Shown: positions 15,164 to 23,673 of the stretch, one piece after another
Layout of the letters: every line of letters starts with the position of its first letter
Numbering within the stretch: position 1 is the stretch's first letter
DNA from: Bacteroidales bacterium
Lineage (GTDB): Bacteria > Bacteroidota > Bacteroidia > Bacteroidales > UBA10428
Assembly: GCA_016926235.1 (NCBI GenBank)
Contig: JAFGOZ010000091.1
Coordinates: forward strand, 1 to 34,322
DNA: 34,322 nt
Direction: 5' to 3'
The notes under the pieces: model-generated
Seen by the model: only the letters and a program-made list of their open reading frames with translations
Told to the model about the DNA's origin: nothing
Database searches by the model: none
Made by a program: the position numbers and the translations under genes

Positions 15164-17191
15164 ATGTTTTCAAAAATCAGACGATTGATGATGACACCCT
15201 TTACTGTGTGTCCGCGAACCGGTAAAATAACCGGGATTGATAAGGTAAAAAGAAAAAGCTTATGGCTTTGGATTATTATTGGCATGGCCTCAGTTATTTG
15301 GGTTCTCATTAGGGTTGTGCCCAAACCCAGCCGTGCGGAATATCCCTGCCAAAAAGTAGCCCGGCCTATAGCTGCCAGCTTTATTATATGGCTACTGGGA
15401 CTAATTGGGTCATCGTTGATCATGCGAAAAGCCAAACGCCTGTTTCAAAGGAAACGGTATATGTTGGGTGTATTCTGTTTTACAATGGCAATCATGGTAT
15501 GCTTTTTCTCCTTTAGCGATACCCGCGATGTGGCAGCTTCCGCTGCTGCACCTTTTGTTCCCACCGATCCTGCCAATAGTCCTATGGGTACAGCCACGGG
15601 AATAAATCCCGGGCGCGTTGTGTGGGTTTATGACAGCGAACTCACGGATAAAACCATCTCTTCAGGTTACTGGTGGCAGACTGCACACACTGACACGGCA
15701 GTAGCCCGGCAAATGATGGCCCAGGCAATATGCAACCTTACAGGTATTTTTGACCAGGCTGAGGCCTGGGATACCATTTTCAGATACTTCAACCAGAAAC
15801 GTTATGGAGAAAATGTCGGCTACAAGGCTGGTGACAAGATTACCATCAAGCTCAATAACATTAATTCCCGTTTCTACGATTGGGGAGGCTCGGAAAACGT
15901 GCCCTGCCCGCAAATGGTCCATGCCCTTATCTGGCACCTGGTGAACAAGGCCGGTGTGCCCGAAGAAGACATTACCTTCTATGACTGCATTTTTTATATA
16001 GGGGCCCCTGTTTACGATCTCTGCCATGCCGACTTTCCCGGCGTACGCTGGGCCGAAGGCGATGCCACAGATCGCGTTGATGGACATGGTTATGAATTCG
16101 GTCCCGGTGAGAATCCCGGTACCCGCGAAAAAGTAGTGCGCGATAGTACCTGCGTGATTCATTATAGCGATACAAATATCGTTAAAGGCAGCGGCAAGGT
16201 ATGCCTTCCCACAATTGTATCTGAGGCCAGGTATCTCATGAGCATGTGCCTGCCACGTGAACATACCGACCTCGCAGGCGTTACCCTCTGCGCTAAGAAT
16301 TATTTCGGGTCCGTATGGCATCCCTGGGATTATCAATATTACCACCATTGGCAACCACAGTGTATGCACGCAGCGGTAGCCGCACATCCTTTGGGTGACA
16401 TCCCACAGCGCCCCATGGGTTCATATAATGCCCTGGTCGATATTATGGGGCATAAAGAGCTGGGTGGAAAGACCATGCTTTGTTTAGGCGATTTAACCCG
16501 CAAATCATGGTGGCCGGATGCCCCATTTAATAGTGGCCCTGCTTCAAGCCTTTTCATTAGCCAGGATTTTGTGGCTTTCGAATCTGTTCTTCTTGATTTT
16601 TTACGTTATACAGGAAGGGTAAAATCAGGCACGGTGGATAACTATCTCCACGAAGCCTCACAGGCAGGTAGTCCCCCATCCGGCACGGTTTACGACCCTG
16701 AAAATGATGGTGCGCCCTTGCAGAGCCTGGGCGTGCATGAGCACTGGAACAATTCTACGGACAAACAGTATACGCGCAACCTGGGTACCGGCGATGGTAT
16801 TGAGTTGATAAAAGTAATAGATAATGTTACAAATTTAGATACTACCCATACCGATACCGGCTCCACTACACCTGTTATTGATCGTAACAATATGACTAGC
16901 CAGGATAATTTTACACTTTTTGCTAATACCCCTAATCCCTTTACTATATCTACTACAATTTGCTACTCACTTAAGGTTTCTGCTGATATCAGGCTAAACA
17001 TTTACAATATGAAAGGGGAAAGGGTCCGTACCCTCATCAATAAGTATCAATCTGCTGGCAACTTTGAAATAAACTGGAATGGTTGCAATGATGACAATAT
17101 GCGTTTAGCTTCGGGTATTTATGTATATAGAATGGAAATAAATACAGGTGGAAAAAGATTCAGCCAATCACGTCAAATGTTGCTAAGGTAA
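15164..17191 (+). CDS. DUF362-domain membrane protein with T9SS-type tail
   Basis: The 675-residue protein begins with three predicted membrane helices (about 33-52, 68-87, 99-117), then a large DUF362-like domain (about 140-510: IKLNNINSR, GVPEEDITFYDC, CLPREHTDLAGVTLCAKNYFG). It ends in a FlgD/T9SS type A sorting domain (about 580-675: LFANTPNPFTISTTICYSL to GIYVYRMEINTGG). DUF362 proteins lack an agreed function; some are linked to iron-sulfur or redox roles. Three helices would put the DUF362 part outside the cytoplasm. The main body is visibly more GC-rich than neighbouring genes, while the end after about 16800 is AT-rich, suggesting a transferred core joined to a local tail. A methionine at residue 9 or 10 could be the true start. 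Confidence 0.78.
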   Translation: MFSKIRRLMMTPFTVCPRTGKITGIDKVKRKSLWLWIIIGMASVIWVLIRVVPKPSRAEYPCQKVARPIAASFIIWLLGLIGSSLIMRKAKRLFQRKRYMLGVFCFTMAIMVCFFSFSDTRDVAASAAAPFVPTDPANSPMGTATGINPGRVVWVYDSELTDKTISSGYWWQTAHTDTAVARQMMAQAICNLTGIFDQAEAWDTIFRYFNQKRYGENVGYKAGDKITIKLNNINSRFYDWGGSENVPCPQMVHALIWHLVNKAGVPEEDITFYDCIFYIGAPVYDLCHADFPGVRWAEGDATDRVDGHGYEFGPGENPGTREKVVRDSTCVIHYSDTNIVKGSGKVCLPTIVSEARYLMSMCLPREHTDLAGVTLCAKNYFGSVWHPWDYQYYHHWQPQCMHAAVAAHPLGDIPQRPMGSYNALVDIMGHKELGGKTMLCLGDLTRKSWWPDAPFNSGPASSLFISQDFVAFESVLLDFLRYTGRVKSGTVDNYLHEASQAGSPPSGTVYDPENDGAPLQSLGVHEHWNNSTDKQYTRNLGTGDGIELIKVIDNVTNLDTTHTDTGSTTPVIDRNNMTSQDNFTLFANTPNPFTISTTICYSLKVSADIRLNIYNMKGERVRTLINKYQSAGNFEINWNGCNDDNMRLASGIYVYRMEINTGGKRFSQSRQMLLR

Positions 17192-17388
17192 AAAGCAGAT
17201 AAAATATTTAATACTATTCGATAATCCTTGTTAGCGCGGACTTCTTTAGTCTGCGCTAACTCATTAATATAAGGCCAATTCATAATATTATCAGAAAGAA
17301 ATTAAGAGGTAAATTATTGTTAAAATCAAGTAAATAAAACAAAAAAATGTTTTCTTTGTGCTGATTTAAGAATTAATGAAATATTGCT
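17192..17388. other. Intergenic region with a strong palindrome
   Basis: The space between the DUF362 gene and the acyltransferase gene holds the palindrome at 17230-17260 and otherwise AT-rich sequence. No TAnnTTTG box was found close to the 17389 start. Confidence 0.4.
17230..17260. terminator. 13-bp stem-loop, terminator or palindromic repeat
   Basis: GTTAGCGCGGACT and AGTCTGCGCTAAC pair over 13 bp with one G-T mismatch, around a TCTTT loop. It starts 38 bp after the DUF362 stop codon. No T-run follows, so it may instead be a dispersed REP-like palindrome; its GC-rich stem stands out from the AT-rich surroundings. Confidence 0.6.
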
Positions 17389-18834
17389 ATGCTTTTTAAT
17401 TCGTTTGAATTTCTGGTGTTCTTTGTCACAGTAGCCATCCTGTATTTTATAATTAAAGATAAATGGCGATGGATATTATTACTGGGCGCGAGTTATTTAT
17501 TTTATGGAAGCTGGAGTGTTGCCTATATGGGGCTAATAGTTATCTCAACTATTATCACTTTCTCAAGTGGGGTTTTATTAGAAAAACAAAATAATAATCC
17601 GGATCTTTCAGAAAAGATAAGAAAAAGAAATAAACGACTGATTGTCCTTGTAAGTTTATGTACAAACCTGGGTATACTGCTATTTTTTAAATATTACAAT
17701 TTCTTTGCATCAACAGTCAACTCCATAATTCCCGATTCTTTGCCCATTTTTGAAAAACTGCTTCCGGTGGTTGGAATTTCATTCTATACATTCCAGGCTC
17801 TAAGTTACACCATGGATGTTTACAGAGGAAGAATGGAAGCCCAAAAACATTTCGGCAAATATGCCCTTTTCGTTTCATTTTTCCCCCAGCTTGTTGCAGG
17901 TCCCATCGAAAGGGCATCTAATCTTTTACCTCAGTTTAATGATCCAAAAAAATTCAATTATCAGGATGTAAGAAGCGGATGTTTACTGATTATTTGGGGA
18001 CTTTTTAAAAAGGTTGTTGTATCTGACAGATTAGGGGTTTTTGTAAACGAGGTGTACAGCAAGCCTGAAACCAGCACAGGAATTGTCGCGATTGTAGCTG
18101 CACTTTTCTTTGCTATCCAGATTTATCTTGACTTTTCAGCTTATTCTGAGATTGCGATTGGAGCAGCGAGGATTTTTGGATATAAACTCACCATTAATTT
18201 TAAAAGGCCATACCTTTCAACTAGTTTTAATGATTTTTGGAAAAGATGGCATATCTCTCTTAATACATGGTTTTTAGAATACCTGTACATACCAATAGGG
18301 GGAAGTCGGGGAAAATATATTAGTACTATACGTAATGTACTCATTGTTTTTTTAATAAGCGGCTTATGGCACGGAGCCTCATGGAATTTTGTTATTTGGG
18401 GTGCCATCAATAGTATGTACCTGCTCATTTTTGATCGGATCTTTTTCAATAATAAAAAGAAAGATCCCCCTTTAAAAAATAAAATGTTCAGGGGGACCCT
18501 GATCATGCTATTTTGGGCTGCTTCCCTGGTATTCTTTAGGGCAAAAACCTTTTCTGATGCGATAATTATTTATAAAAAATTTTCATTTTCAGGTCTTGAT
18601 CAACTGTATAATTTTGGGTTAAACGAACGGACATTCAAGTTTGCAGTCAGCATGTTCATTCTTGTTTATATAATAGAACTTTTTCAAGAAACTGGTTTTT
18701 CTGTGGAAAGACTTTTTAAAGCCCCTTTACTAATCCGTTGGGCTTTGTATATTGCTTTACCTCTGTCTATAATTTACTTTGGTGCATACGGATCAAGCAT
18801 GATGGATTCTTCATTTATATATTTTCAATTTTAA
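17389..18834 (+). CDS. MBOAT-family O-acyltransferase (AlgI-like)
   Basis: The 481-residue polytopic membrane protein fits the AlgI-type MBOAT family, which transfers acyl groups across the membrane for polysaccharide O-acylation. Family motifs include LLLGASYLFYGSW near 25-38, GISFYTFQALSYTMDVYRG near 129-147, FPQLVAGPIERASNLLPQF near 170-188 and FNDFWKRWHISLNTWFLEYLYIP with H288. SGLWHGASWNFVIWGA holds the invariant catalytic H328. The gene downstream starts four bases after its stop and encodes an SGNH-like partner, the usual two-gene arrangement for periplasmic acetylation. The acceptor glycan is unknown, although a GT-C-like protein is encoded next. Confidence 0.93.
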   Translation: MLFNSFEFLVFFVTVAILYFIIKDKWRWILLLGASYLFYGSWSVAYMGLIVISTIITFSSGVLLEKQNNNPDLSEKIRKRNKRLIVLVSLCTNLGILLFFKYYNFFASTVNSIIPDSLPIFEKLLPVVGISFYTFQALSYTMDVYRGRMEAQKHFGKYALFVSFFPQLVAGPIERASNLLPQFNDPKKFNYQDVRSGCLLIIWGLFKKVVVSDRLGVFVNEVYSKPETSTGIVAIVAALFFAIQIYLDFSAYSEIAIGAARIFGYKLTINFKRPYLSTSFNDFWKRWHISLNTWFLEYLYIPIGGSRGKYISTIRNVLIVFLISGLWHGASWNFVIWGAINSMYLLIFDRIFFNNKKKDPPLKNKMFRGTLIMLFWAASLVFFRAKTFSDAIIIYKKFSFSGLDQLYNFGLNERTFKFAVSMFILVYIIELFQETGFSVERLFKAPLLIRWALYIALPLSIIYFGAYGSSMMDSSFIYFQF

Positions 18835-18838
18835 AGAA

Positions 18839-20266
18839 ATGCGAAAATTTGTACTAAAATTCTTAGCAATCTCAACCATCCTGTCATTAATAATAATCCG
18901 GATCGAATACACTGATGCATGGAATTCGGTTCAAAGCAGCGAGCAATATGTTTATGCCCGGTGGAATTCATTATACGATCTTACAAGAAGAGGGGATATC
19001 GATATACTTTTGATGGGAAATTCAAGAATTTACAATGGTATAAATCCTAAACGCTTATCTATCGGAACATCTTCTATTGCATTTATTATGGGAGCTCCGG
19101 GAACAACACTGGCAGACAACTATTTTAGTTTTAAAGAAATATTAAAACGTACGAAGCCAAAGATCCTGATTATGGAAACATATTGTATTAATTACTACGA
19201 TAAAAAAAATTCAGATCCTCTTAATATTATTAAAAGCTTCAGGGCAAGAAAAAACTTCTGGAGTAAAATAGAATCCATGCCTTCCCTTTTTCAATTAAAT
19301 CACTGGCCGTACGCCTGGCTCCATAGCATTAGAAACCACAACAACATTTTTGATGAAGAGCATTCTTTAAAAGAAACCAAAGAAGAAAACAAAAAACTGA
19401 AGGAACTGGTTAATAAAGGAAGAGATAAGATGTATATGGGCAAGTATAAATTATATCTTGGTAAATACAATGGAAATACAGGATTAAGCAAGGAAACTTT
19501 AAAAAGATATGAAGAAGAAGGCCCATCCGATGACGCAGCAAACAGAACAATAAGCAGATATAATAAAAGATACCTGAAAAAACTAAATAGGTTATGTAAA
19601 AAAAATGATGTTGAATTAATGTTTATTACTATACCTGTTTATTATAAACACATTAAAAACTGGGACAAAGCAAAAAAAGTGCTGTCTGACGAGATTGATA
19701 AAACAGGCAGAAAGTGGCTCGATTTTCAGGCTATATATGATACAAACTATTTTAAACCCATACATTTTGATAATACCTATTCTCAAAACCAGCATACTAC
19801 TGCTGAAGGCAGTTATGCTTGTACAGGTAAATTGATTAAATTCCTGCATGAAGAATATCCAAATCTTCTACCTGACAGATCGGGAGAACAAAAATGGAGA
19901 GAGATGTTCTACGGCCAGGAAGACTACTTCATATACTATCCTGTAGCAGATAACGATACAAAAAATAAGATCCTTCTTAAAAACATCGTGGTAAACAATG
20001 TTGTTTTCGAGGAAATTGGATATTCTCCTGTAAATGCCAATGTTAGTACTTTATGGGCTAAAGTTAAATCCAATAGTTCAATATCCAAGTTATTATATAA
20101 CAGATCTTTGTTACTATCCGGGATTGTAAATTTTAATAATACACAGCAACCTGTAAATATCTCTTTGCAAAACAATCCCTACTATGAGAATGAGGAATTT
20201 ATGGTTTTTACTACATATATTAAACCTATGCAATTCCTTCAAATTTCAAATTTGCAGTTCTATTAG
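18839..20266 (+). CDS. SGNH-like periplasmic acyltransfer partner
   Basis: The 475-residue protein has one N-terminal signal anchor (about 5-20). An SGNH-like fold follows: block I is DILLMGNSRIYNGINP with probable nucleophile S62, and the C-terminal histidine is probably H319 in QNQHTTAEGSYACTGKLI. The middle (about 180-240) is lysine- and glutamate-rich and probably helical. Proteins of this type work with MBOAT acyltransferases, moving acetyl or similar groups to a polymer in the periplasm. The gene starts four bases after the MBOAT gene. The C-terminal about 90 residues do not match a family I know. Role is inferred from motif and context. Confidence 0.78.
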   Translation: MRKFVLKFLAISTILSLIIIRIEYTDAWNSVQSSEQYVYARWNSLYDLTRRGDIDILLMGNSRIYNGINPKRLSIGTSSIAFIMGAPGTTLADNYFSFKEILKRTKPKILIMETYCINYYDKKNSDPLNIIKSFRARKNFWSKIESMPSLFQLNHWPYAWLHSIRNHNNIFDEEHSLKETKEENKKLKELVNKGRDKMYMGKYKLYLGKYNGNTGLSKETLKRYEEEGPSDDAANRTISRYNKRYLKKLNRLCKKNDVELMFITIPVYYKHIKNWDKAKKVLSDEIDKTGRKWLDFQAIYDTNYFKPIHFDNTYSQNQHTTAEGSYACTGKLIKFLHEEYPNLLPDRSGEQKWREMFYGQEDYFIYYPVADNDTKNKILLKNIVVNNVVFEEIGYSPVNANVSTLWAKVKSNSSISKLLYNRSLLLSGIVNFNNTQQPVNISLQNNPYYENEEFMVFTTYIKPMQFLQISNLQFY

Positions 20267-20489
20267 TCTGATTGTAGTTTTAATTGATAATCGCAGAAGC
20301 TGAATATTAACCGGTATTAACCATAACCTTTTTAAAACAAAGATTCGATCAAATAGCATACTATTACTAATCTGGATAATTGAGACACATTCAACAAATT
20401 ATAAAGTGGAGGATATCCTTCTTTTTGAAAATTAGGTACAAAGCATTACATTCGTAATGAGATATTTATCCAAATTTTGATTTTAACAC
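20267..20489. other. Intergenic region, nothing distinct
   Basis: These 223 AT-rich bases hold no gene. A short CATTACATTCGTAATG palindrome lies close to the next gene; its role is unknown. No clear -7 box. Confidence 0.3.
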
Positions 20490-22820
20490 ATGAAAACGTC
20501 ATTTTTTGACAAAAACAGGATCCCTCAATTATTCCTGATCAGCTTCAGTATTCTTTTTATATTTCTTATTTATGGTAAAATACTTCTATCTCCTAATGAC
20601 CATATGTTCACGACAAGTGGTGATGGCATTAAAAACTACTTCACTTATGCTTATCACATAAAACACGATGCATCTTATACCAATTTTATGGGGATGAACT
20701 ATCCCTATGGTGAAAACTATCTTTATACTGATTGCCATCCAGTAATTGCAAATGTATTTAAATTTTTATCCTCGTATTTCCCTTTTTTTGAAACGCATTC
20801 AATAGGTATTATAAACCTTCTTATGATACTCTCCATTTTCTTTACATTTCTAATCATCTATTCATTGTATATTGAATTGATGTTTAATAAATGGATCGGT
20901 GTATTTTTCAGTATCACTATAACTTTATTAACCCCACAGATTTTTCGTATGGGTGGCCATTTTGCTCTATCCTATAGTGTGGCAATACCTTTAACATGGT
21001 TTTTTTTCCTGCGATATATTAACAGGTCAAAGAAGGTTTATCTTATATTACTTTTTGTAAACAATCTTTTCTGGATGTTTATTCATACTTATCTGGGTAT
21101 TATACTATTATTTTTCATTCTTGCTATTTTACTGGTTAAAATAATATCTGATAAATGCAGACGAACAGGTTTTGCTACTTACATATGGCTTGGAATTGTC
21201 ATTATATCTCCCATTATCTTATTTTATGTGTATGCACATTTAACTGATATACATGAAGGGCGAACTAATAATCCTTCCGGTTTTTTTCTTTATAATGCTG
21301 AACCTGATGATATTCTTTTACCGCATGAAAAGCCATTCGCCCCGATTCTGAATAAATTGAGCGGGGGAATAATCAGATTGCAGTGGGAAGCTTGGGGATA
21401 TGTTGGTTTGGTAAATTCCATTCTTCTGGTAATATTATTAATCATTGGAATAATAAGCATATTCAGAAAAAAAACACGTGCTCTTCTTTCCGGTTTATTT
21501 GATAACCGCGTTTTAAACATTTCGCTAATAGGAAGCGGCATTGTGCTTTTATTTGCCATGGGTATACCCTTCAAGCAATTTCCAAAACTATTGGAGTTTT
21601 TACCTGTTCTTAAACAATTCAGGGCTACCGGACGTTTTGTCTGGCCGTTTTATTTTGCTTTTACTTTTTTTGCTGCATATGTATTTCAAAAAATCATTTT
21701 AAAACAATTTGCTTCCGGAAGAAAGTATCCAGGAATAGTATATGTAGTACTCATCGTTGGAATTACCTGTTGGGAAGGAATATACTACCATATCCCCGTT
21801 TCAAAAAGTATATCAACTAATTCGAATGTTTTTAAACAAGATTTATTACCTGAAAATATACAGAAAGTAATCAACCATATTGAACCAGGTAATTATCAGG
21901 CAATTATTTCAATTCCATTTTATTACCAGGGATCCGAAAGTTATGCCCGGCCAAGAAACGAAGATGCGGCAAGAAACTCCATCGTTATTTCATACTTTAC
22001 AGGATTACCAAATATATGCGCAAACCTTACCCGTACTTCCATTGAGGAAAGCAAGAGAATAGTCCAGATTGTTTCTCCTGACTATTATCCAAAAAAAATT
22101 AAGCTTGATATGAAAGACAAACGTCCAATATTAATCATTAAAACAGGTGATGAAATCACAAAGTACGAGCGAGATATTATAGTTAAAGCAAAACCATTGT
22201 ATAAAAAAGACAATATCGAGGTTCTTGAAATTTCACTTGAAGATTTGTTTATGGATACAAGTAGTAAGATTGTTCAGGCGTTTTATGAAAAACAACCCCG
22301 GCTAAGGGTTCAAAATGGATTTTATATAGCTGATTCCTGTTCTTTACTTTACTATGATAGCTATGAAAATAGCAAGTCTGATACATCTTTTCGTGGTAAA
22401 GGCAGTCACAGTGGTTTCAAAAAAGGGAAGAATTCTTTAGCGACATTCCCTCCCAATACATTCGCAAAAGATAAAGATTATGATATAAGCATATGGATGT
22501 ATAATGGGGAAAAGGATGCACTTAATTTATGGTTCCGATTTATGATAGAAGAATATGATGAAGCAAAAAATAACTGGTATACAACAACATTCTTCCCCGA
22601 GCAGGCAGAAGTAATAAATGGAGACTGGTCACTGATTGAAGGTACATTTCGGGTTAATAATCCGGGTAACCGGACATACATTGTAACAATAGGAAAAGAA
22701 AACTCGAAAGCATCATTTCATGCAGACGATTTATTGATTAAAGATAGGGATGTGGACGTATATAGAATAGAGGAAGACAGTACCCTATTTTATAATAACA
22801 ACAGTATACCTCTCTATTAG
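20490..22820 (+). CDS. Polytopic GT-C-like membrane protein
   Basis: The 776-residue protein has about ten or more membrane helices in its first 430 residues. An acidic motif in the first outer loop (SGDGIKNY, D45) resembles the catalytic loop of lipid-linked GT-C glycosyltransferases. The region after about 430 is extracytoplasmic and ends with a beta-sandwich (about 600-760, including YDISIWMYNGEKDALNLWFR and DWSLIEGTFRVNNPG) that looks like a carbohydrate-binding module. It follows the MBOAT/SGNH pair after 223 bp and probably acts in the same surface-glycan process. Donor and acceptor cannot be told. The GT-C call rests on topology and one motif. Confidence 0.65.
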   Translation: MKTSFFDKNRIPQLFLISFSILFIFLIYGKILLSPNDHMFTTSGDGIKNYFTYAYHIKHDASYTNFMGMNYPYGENYLYTDCHPVIANVFKFLSSYFPFFETHSIGIINLLMILSIFFTFLIIYSLYIELMFNKWIGVFFSITITLLTPQIFRMGGHFALSYSVAIPLTWFFFLRYINRSKKVYLILLFVNNLFWMFIHTYLGIILLFFILAILLVKIISDKCRRTGFATYIWLGIVIISPIILFYVYAHLTDIHEGRTNNPSGFFLYNAEPDDILLPHEKPFAPILNKLSGGIIRLQWEAWGYVGLVNSILLVILLIIGIISIFRKKTRALLSGLFDNRVLNISLIGSGIVLLFAMGIPFKQFPKLLEFLPVLKQFRATGRFVWPFYFAFTFFAAYVFQKIILKQFASGRKYPGIVYVVLIVGITCWEGIYYHIPVSKSISTNSNVFKQDLLPENIQKVINHIEPGNYQAIISIPFYYQGSESYARPRNEDAARNSIVISYFTGLPNICANLTRTSIEESKRIVQIVSPDYYPKKIKLDMKDKRPILIIKTGDEITKYERDIIVKAKPLYKKDNIEVLEISLEDLFMDTSSKIVQAFYEKQPRLRVQNGFYIADSCSLLYYDSYENSKSDTSFRGKGSHSGFKKGKNSLATFPPNTFAKDKDYDISIWMYNGEKDALNLWFRFMIEEYDEAKNNWYTTTFFPEQAEVINGDWSLIEGTFRVNNPGNRTYIVTIGKENSKASFHADDLLIKDRDVDVYRIEEDSTLFYNNNSIPLY

Positions 22821-22862
22821 AAGTTCAAAAAAACACATTTTACATTATTCGATTTGAACTTC
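22820..22862. terminator. Long inverted repeat after the GT-C-like gene
   Basis: GAAGTTCAAA (22820-22829) and TTTGAACTTC (22853-22862) form a perfect 10-bp stem with a 23-nt loop, beginning at the last base of the stop codon. It may end transcription of the glycan genes, but GC content is low and no T-run follows. Confidence 0.45.
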
Positions 22863-22924
22863 ATAATCTTTCGGGAATATTGGTTAAATATTTTTATTAT
22901 TTTTACTCCAAGTAAAATAATAAA

Positions 22925-23552
22925 ATGAATTGCTTGTTTAAAATCGGCCTTTATAGTTATTATAAGTGTACTTTTTTCAAGTTTTAAAATATCAGCCCAA
23001 AATTTTCAATACGGATTAATGGCCGGATTTGATGTTGCAAATGCCCATATAACTGAAAAAACCGTGTATCTCGAAGACAATACACGAATATATTATCCTA
23101 TGGTATCGTTCAATGCAAATGCATACCTGGGCTATAAGCCGGGTAATAGATTGGGTATATCACTTGAGCCCGGATTCATCCAGAAAGGAGGTATTTACAA
23201 AAGCCCCTTTAATGAAAACGCAGAGGATGTAAGAGTGCAACTAAACTATACTCAGATACCTGCATTATTTGATATTTATATTTCTAACAGGTTATTCTTT
23301 ACATTGGGTCCCGAATTTGCAGGTATGGTAAGTGCTAAGGCAAAATCAAAATCAGGTTCAAACTCAATATATAAATTATATGACAGGCATTCTGAAATAT
23401 CAGGAATGGCGGGATTTAATTATAGTATTTTGGAATTTCTGGATATAGGTCTTAGATACAGTCATGCACTAACTCCAAGCAGGAGCATGCATTTCACAGA
23501 TGATTTTGGTATTGATATAGGCGAATCAAAAGAATATAATCAATACTTTTAG
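22925..23552 (+). pseudogene. PorT-like outer-membrane barrel, frameshifted in its signal peptide
   Basis: The mature part is a PorT/OmpW-like beta-barrel: YGLMAGFDVANAH, MVSFNANAYLGYKPGNRLGI, LEPGFIQKGG, LNYTQIPALFDIYISNRLFF, then GFNYSILEFLDIGLRYSHAL. Its natural signal peptide lies upstream in the same frame (SAFIVIISVLFSSFKISAQ), but that frame has no ATG and is closed by TGA at 22926-22928. An ATG at 22925 reads MNCLFK and then needs a +1 shift at the AAAA run 22940-22943 to join it. One extra A in the run would explain this. It is either a real frameshift mutation, a phase-variable tract or a sequencing error. Translation from the internal Met at 23019 would give a protein without signal. 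Confidence 0.7.
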
Positions 23553-23673
23553 ATAGTAATAAGGTATAGATATATAAAATAATAAGCTACATGTTGGTTG
23601 CTATAGAAAGCTTAATTAATATTTCCCTACTAATTATATTCTCTTATTATAAAATTCAATAACTCCTTTCATC

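Noticed and set aside
15662..16387. 241-codon minus-strand frame
   Set aside because: It is antisense to the DUF362 coding region, has low-complexity composition, and shows no recognisable domain; long shadow frames are expected in the GC-richer segment.
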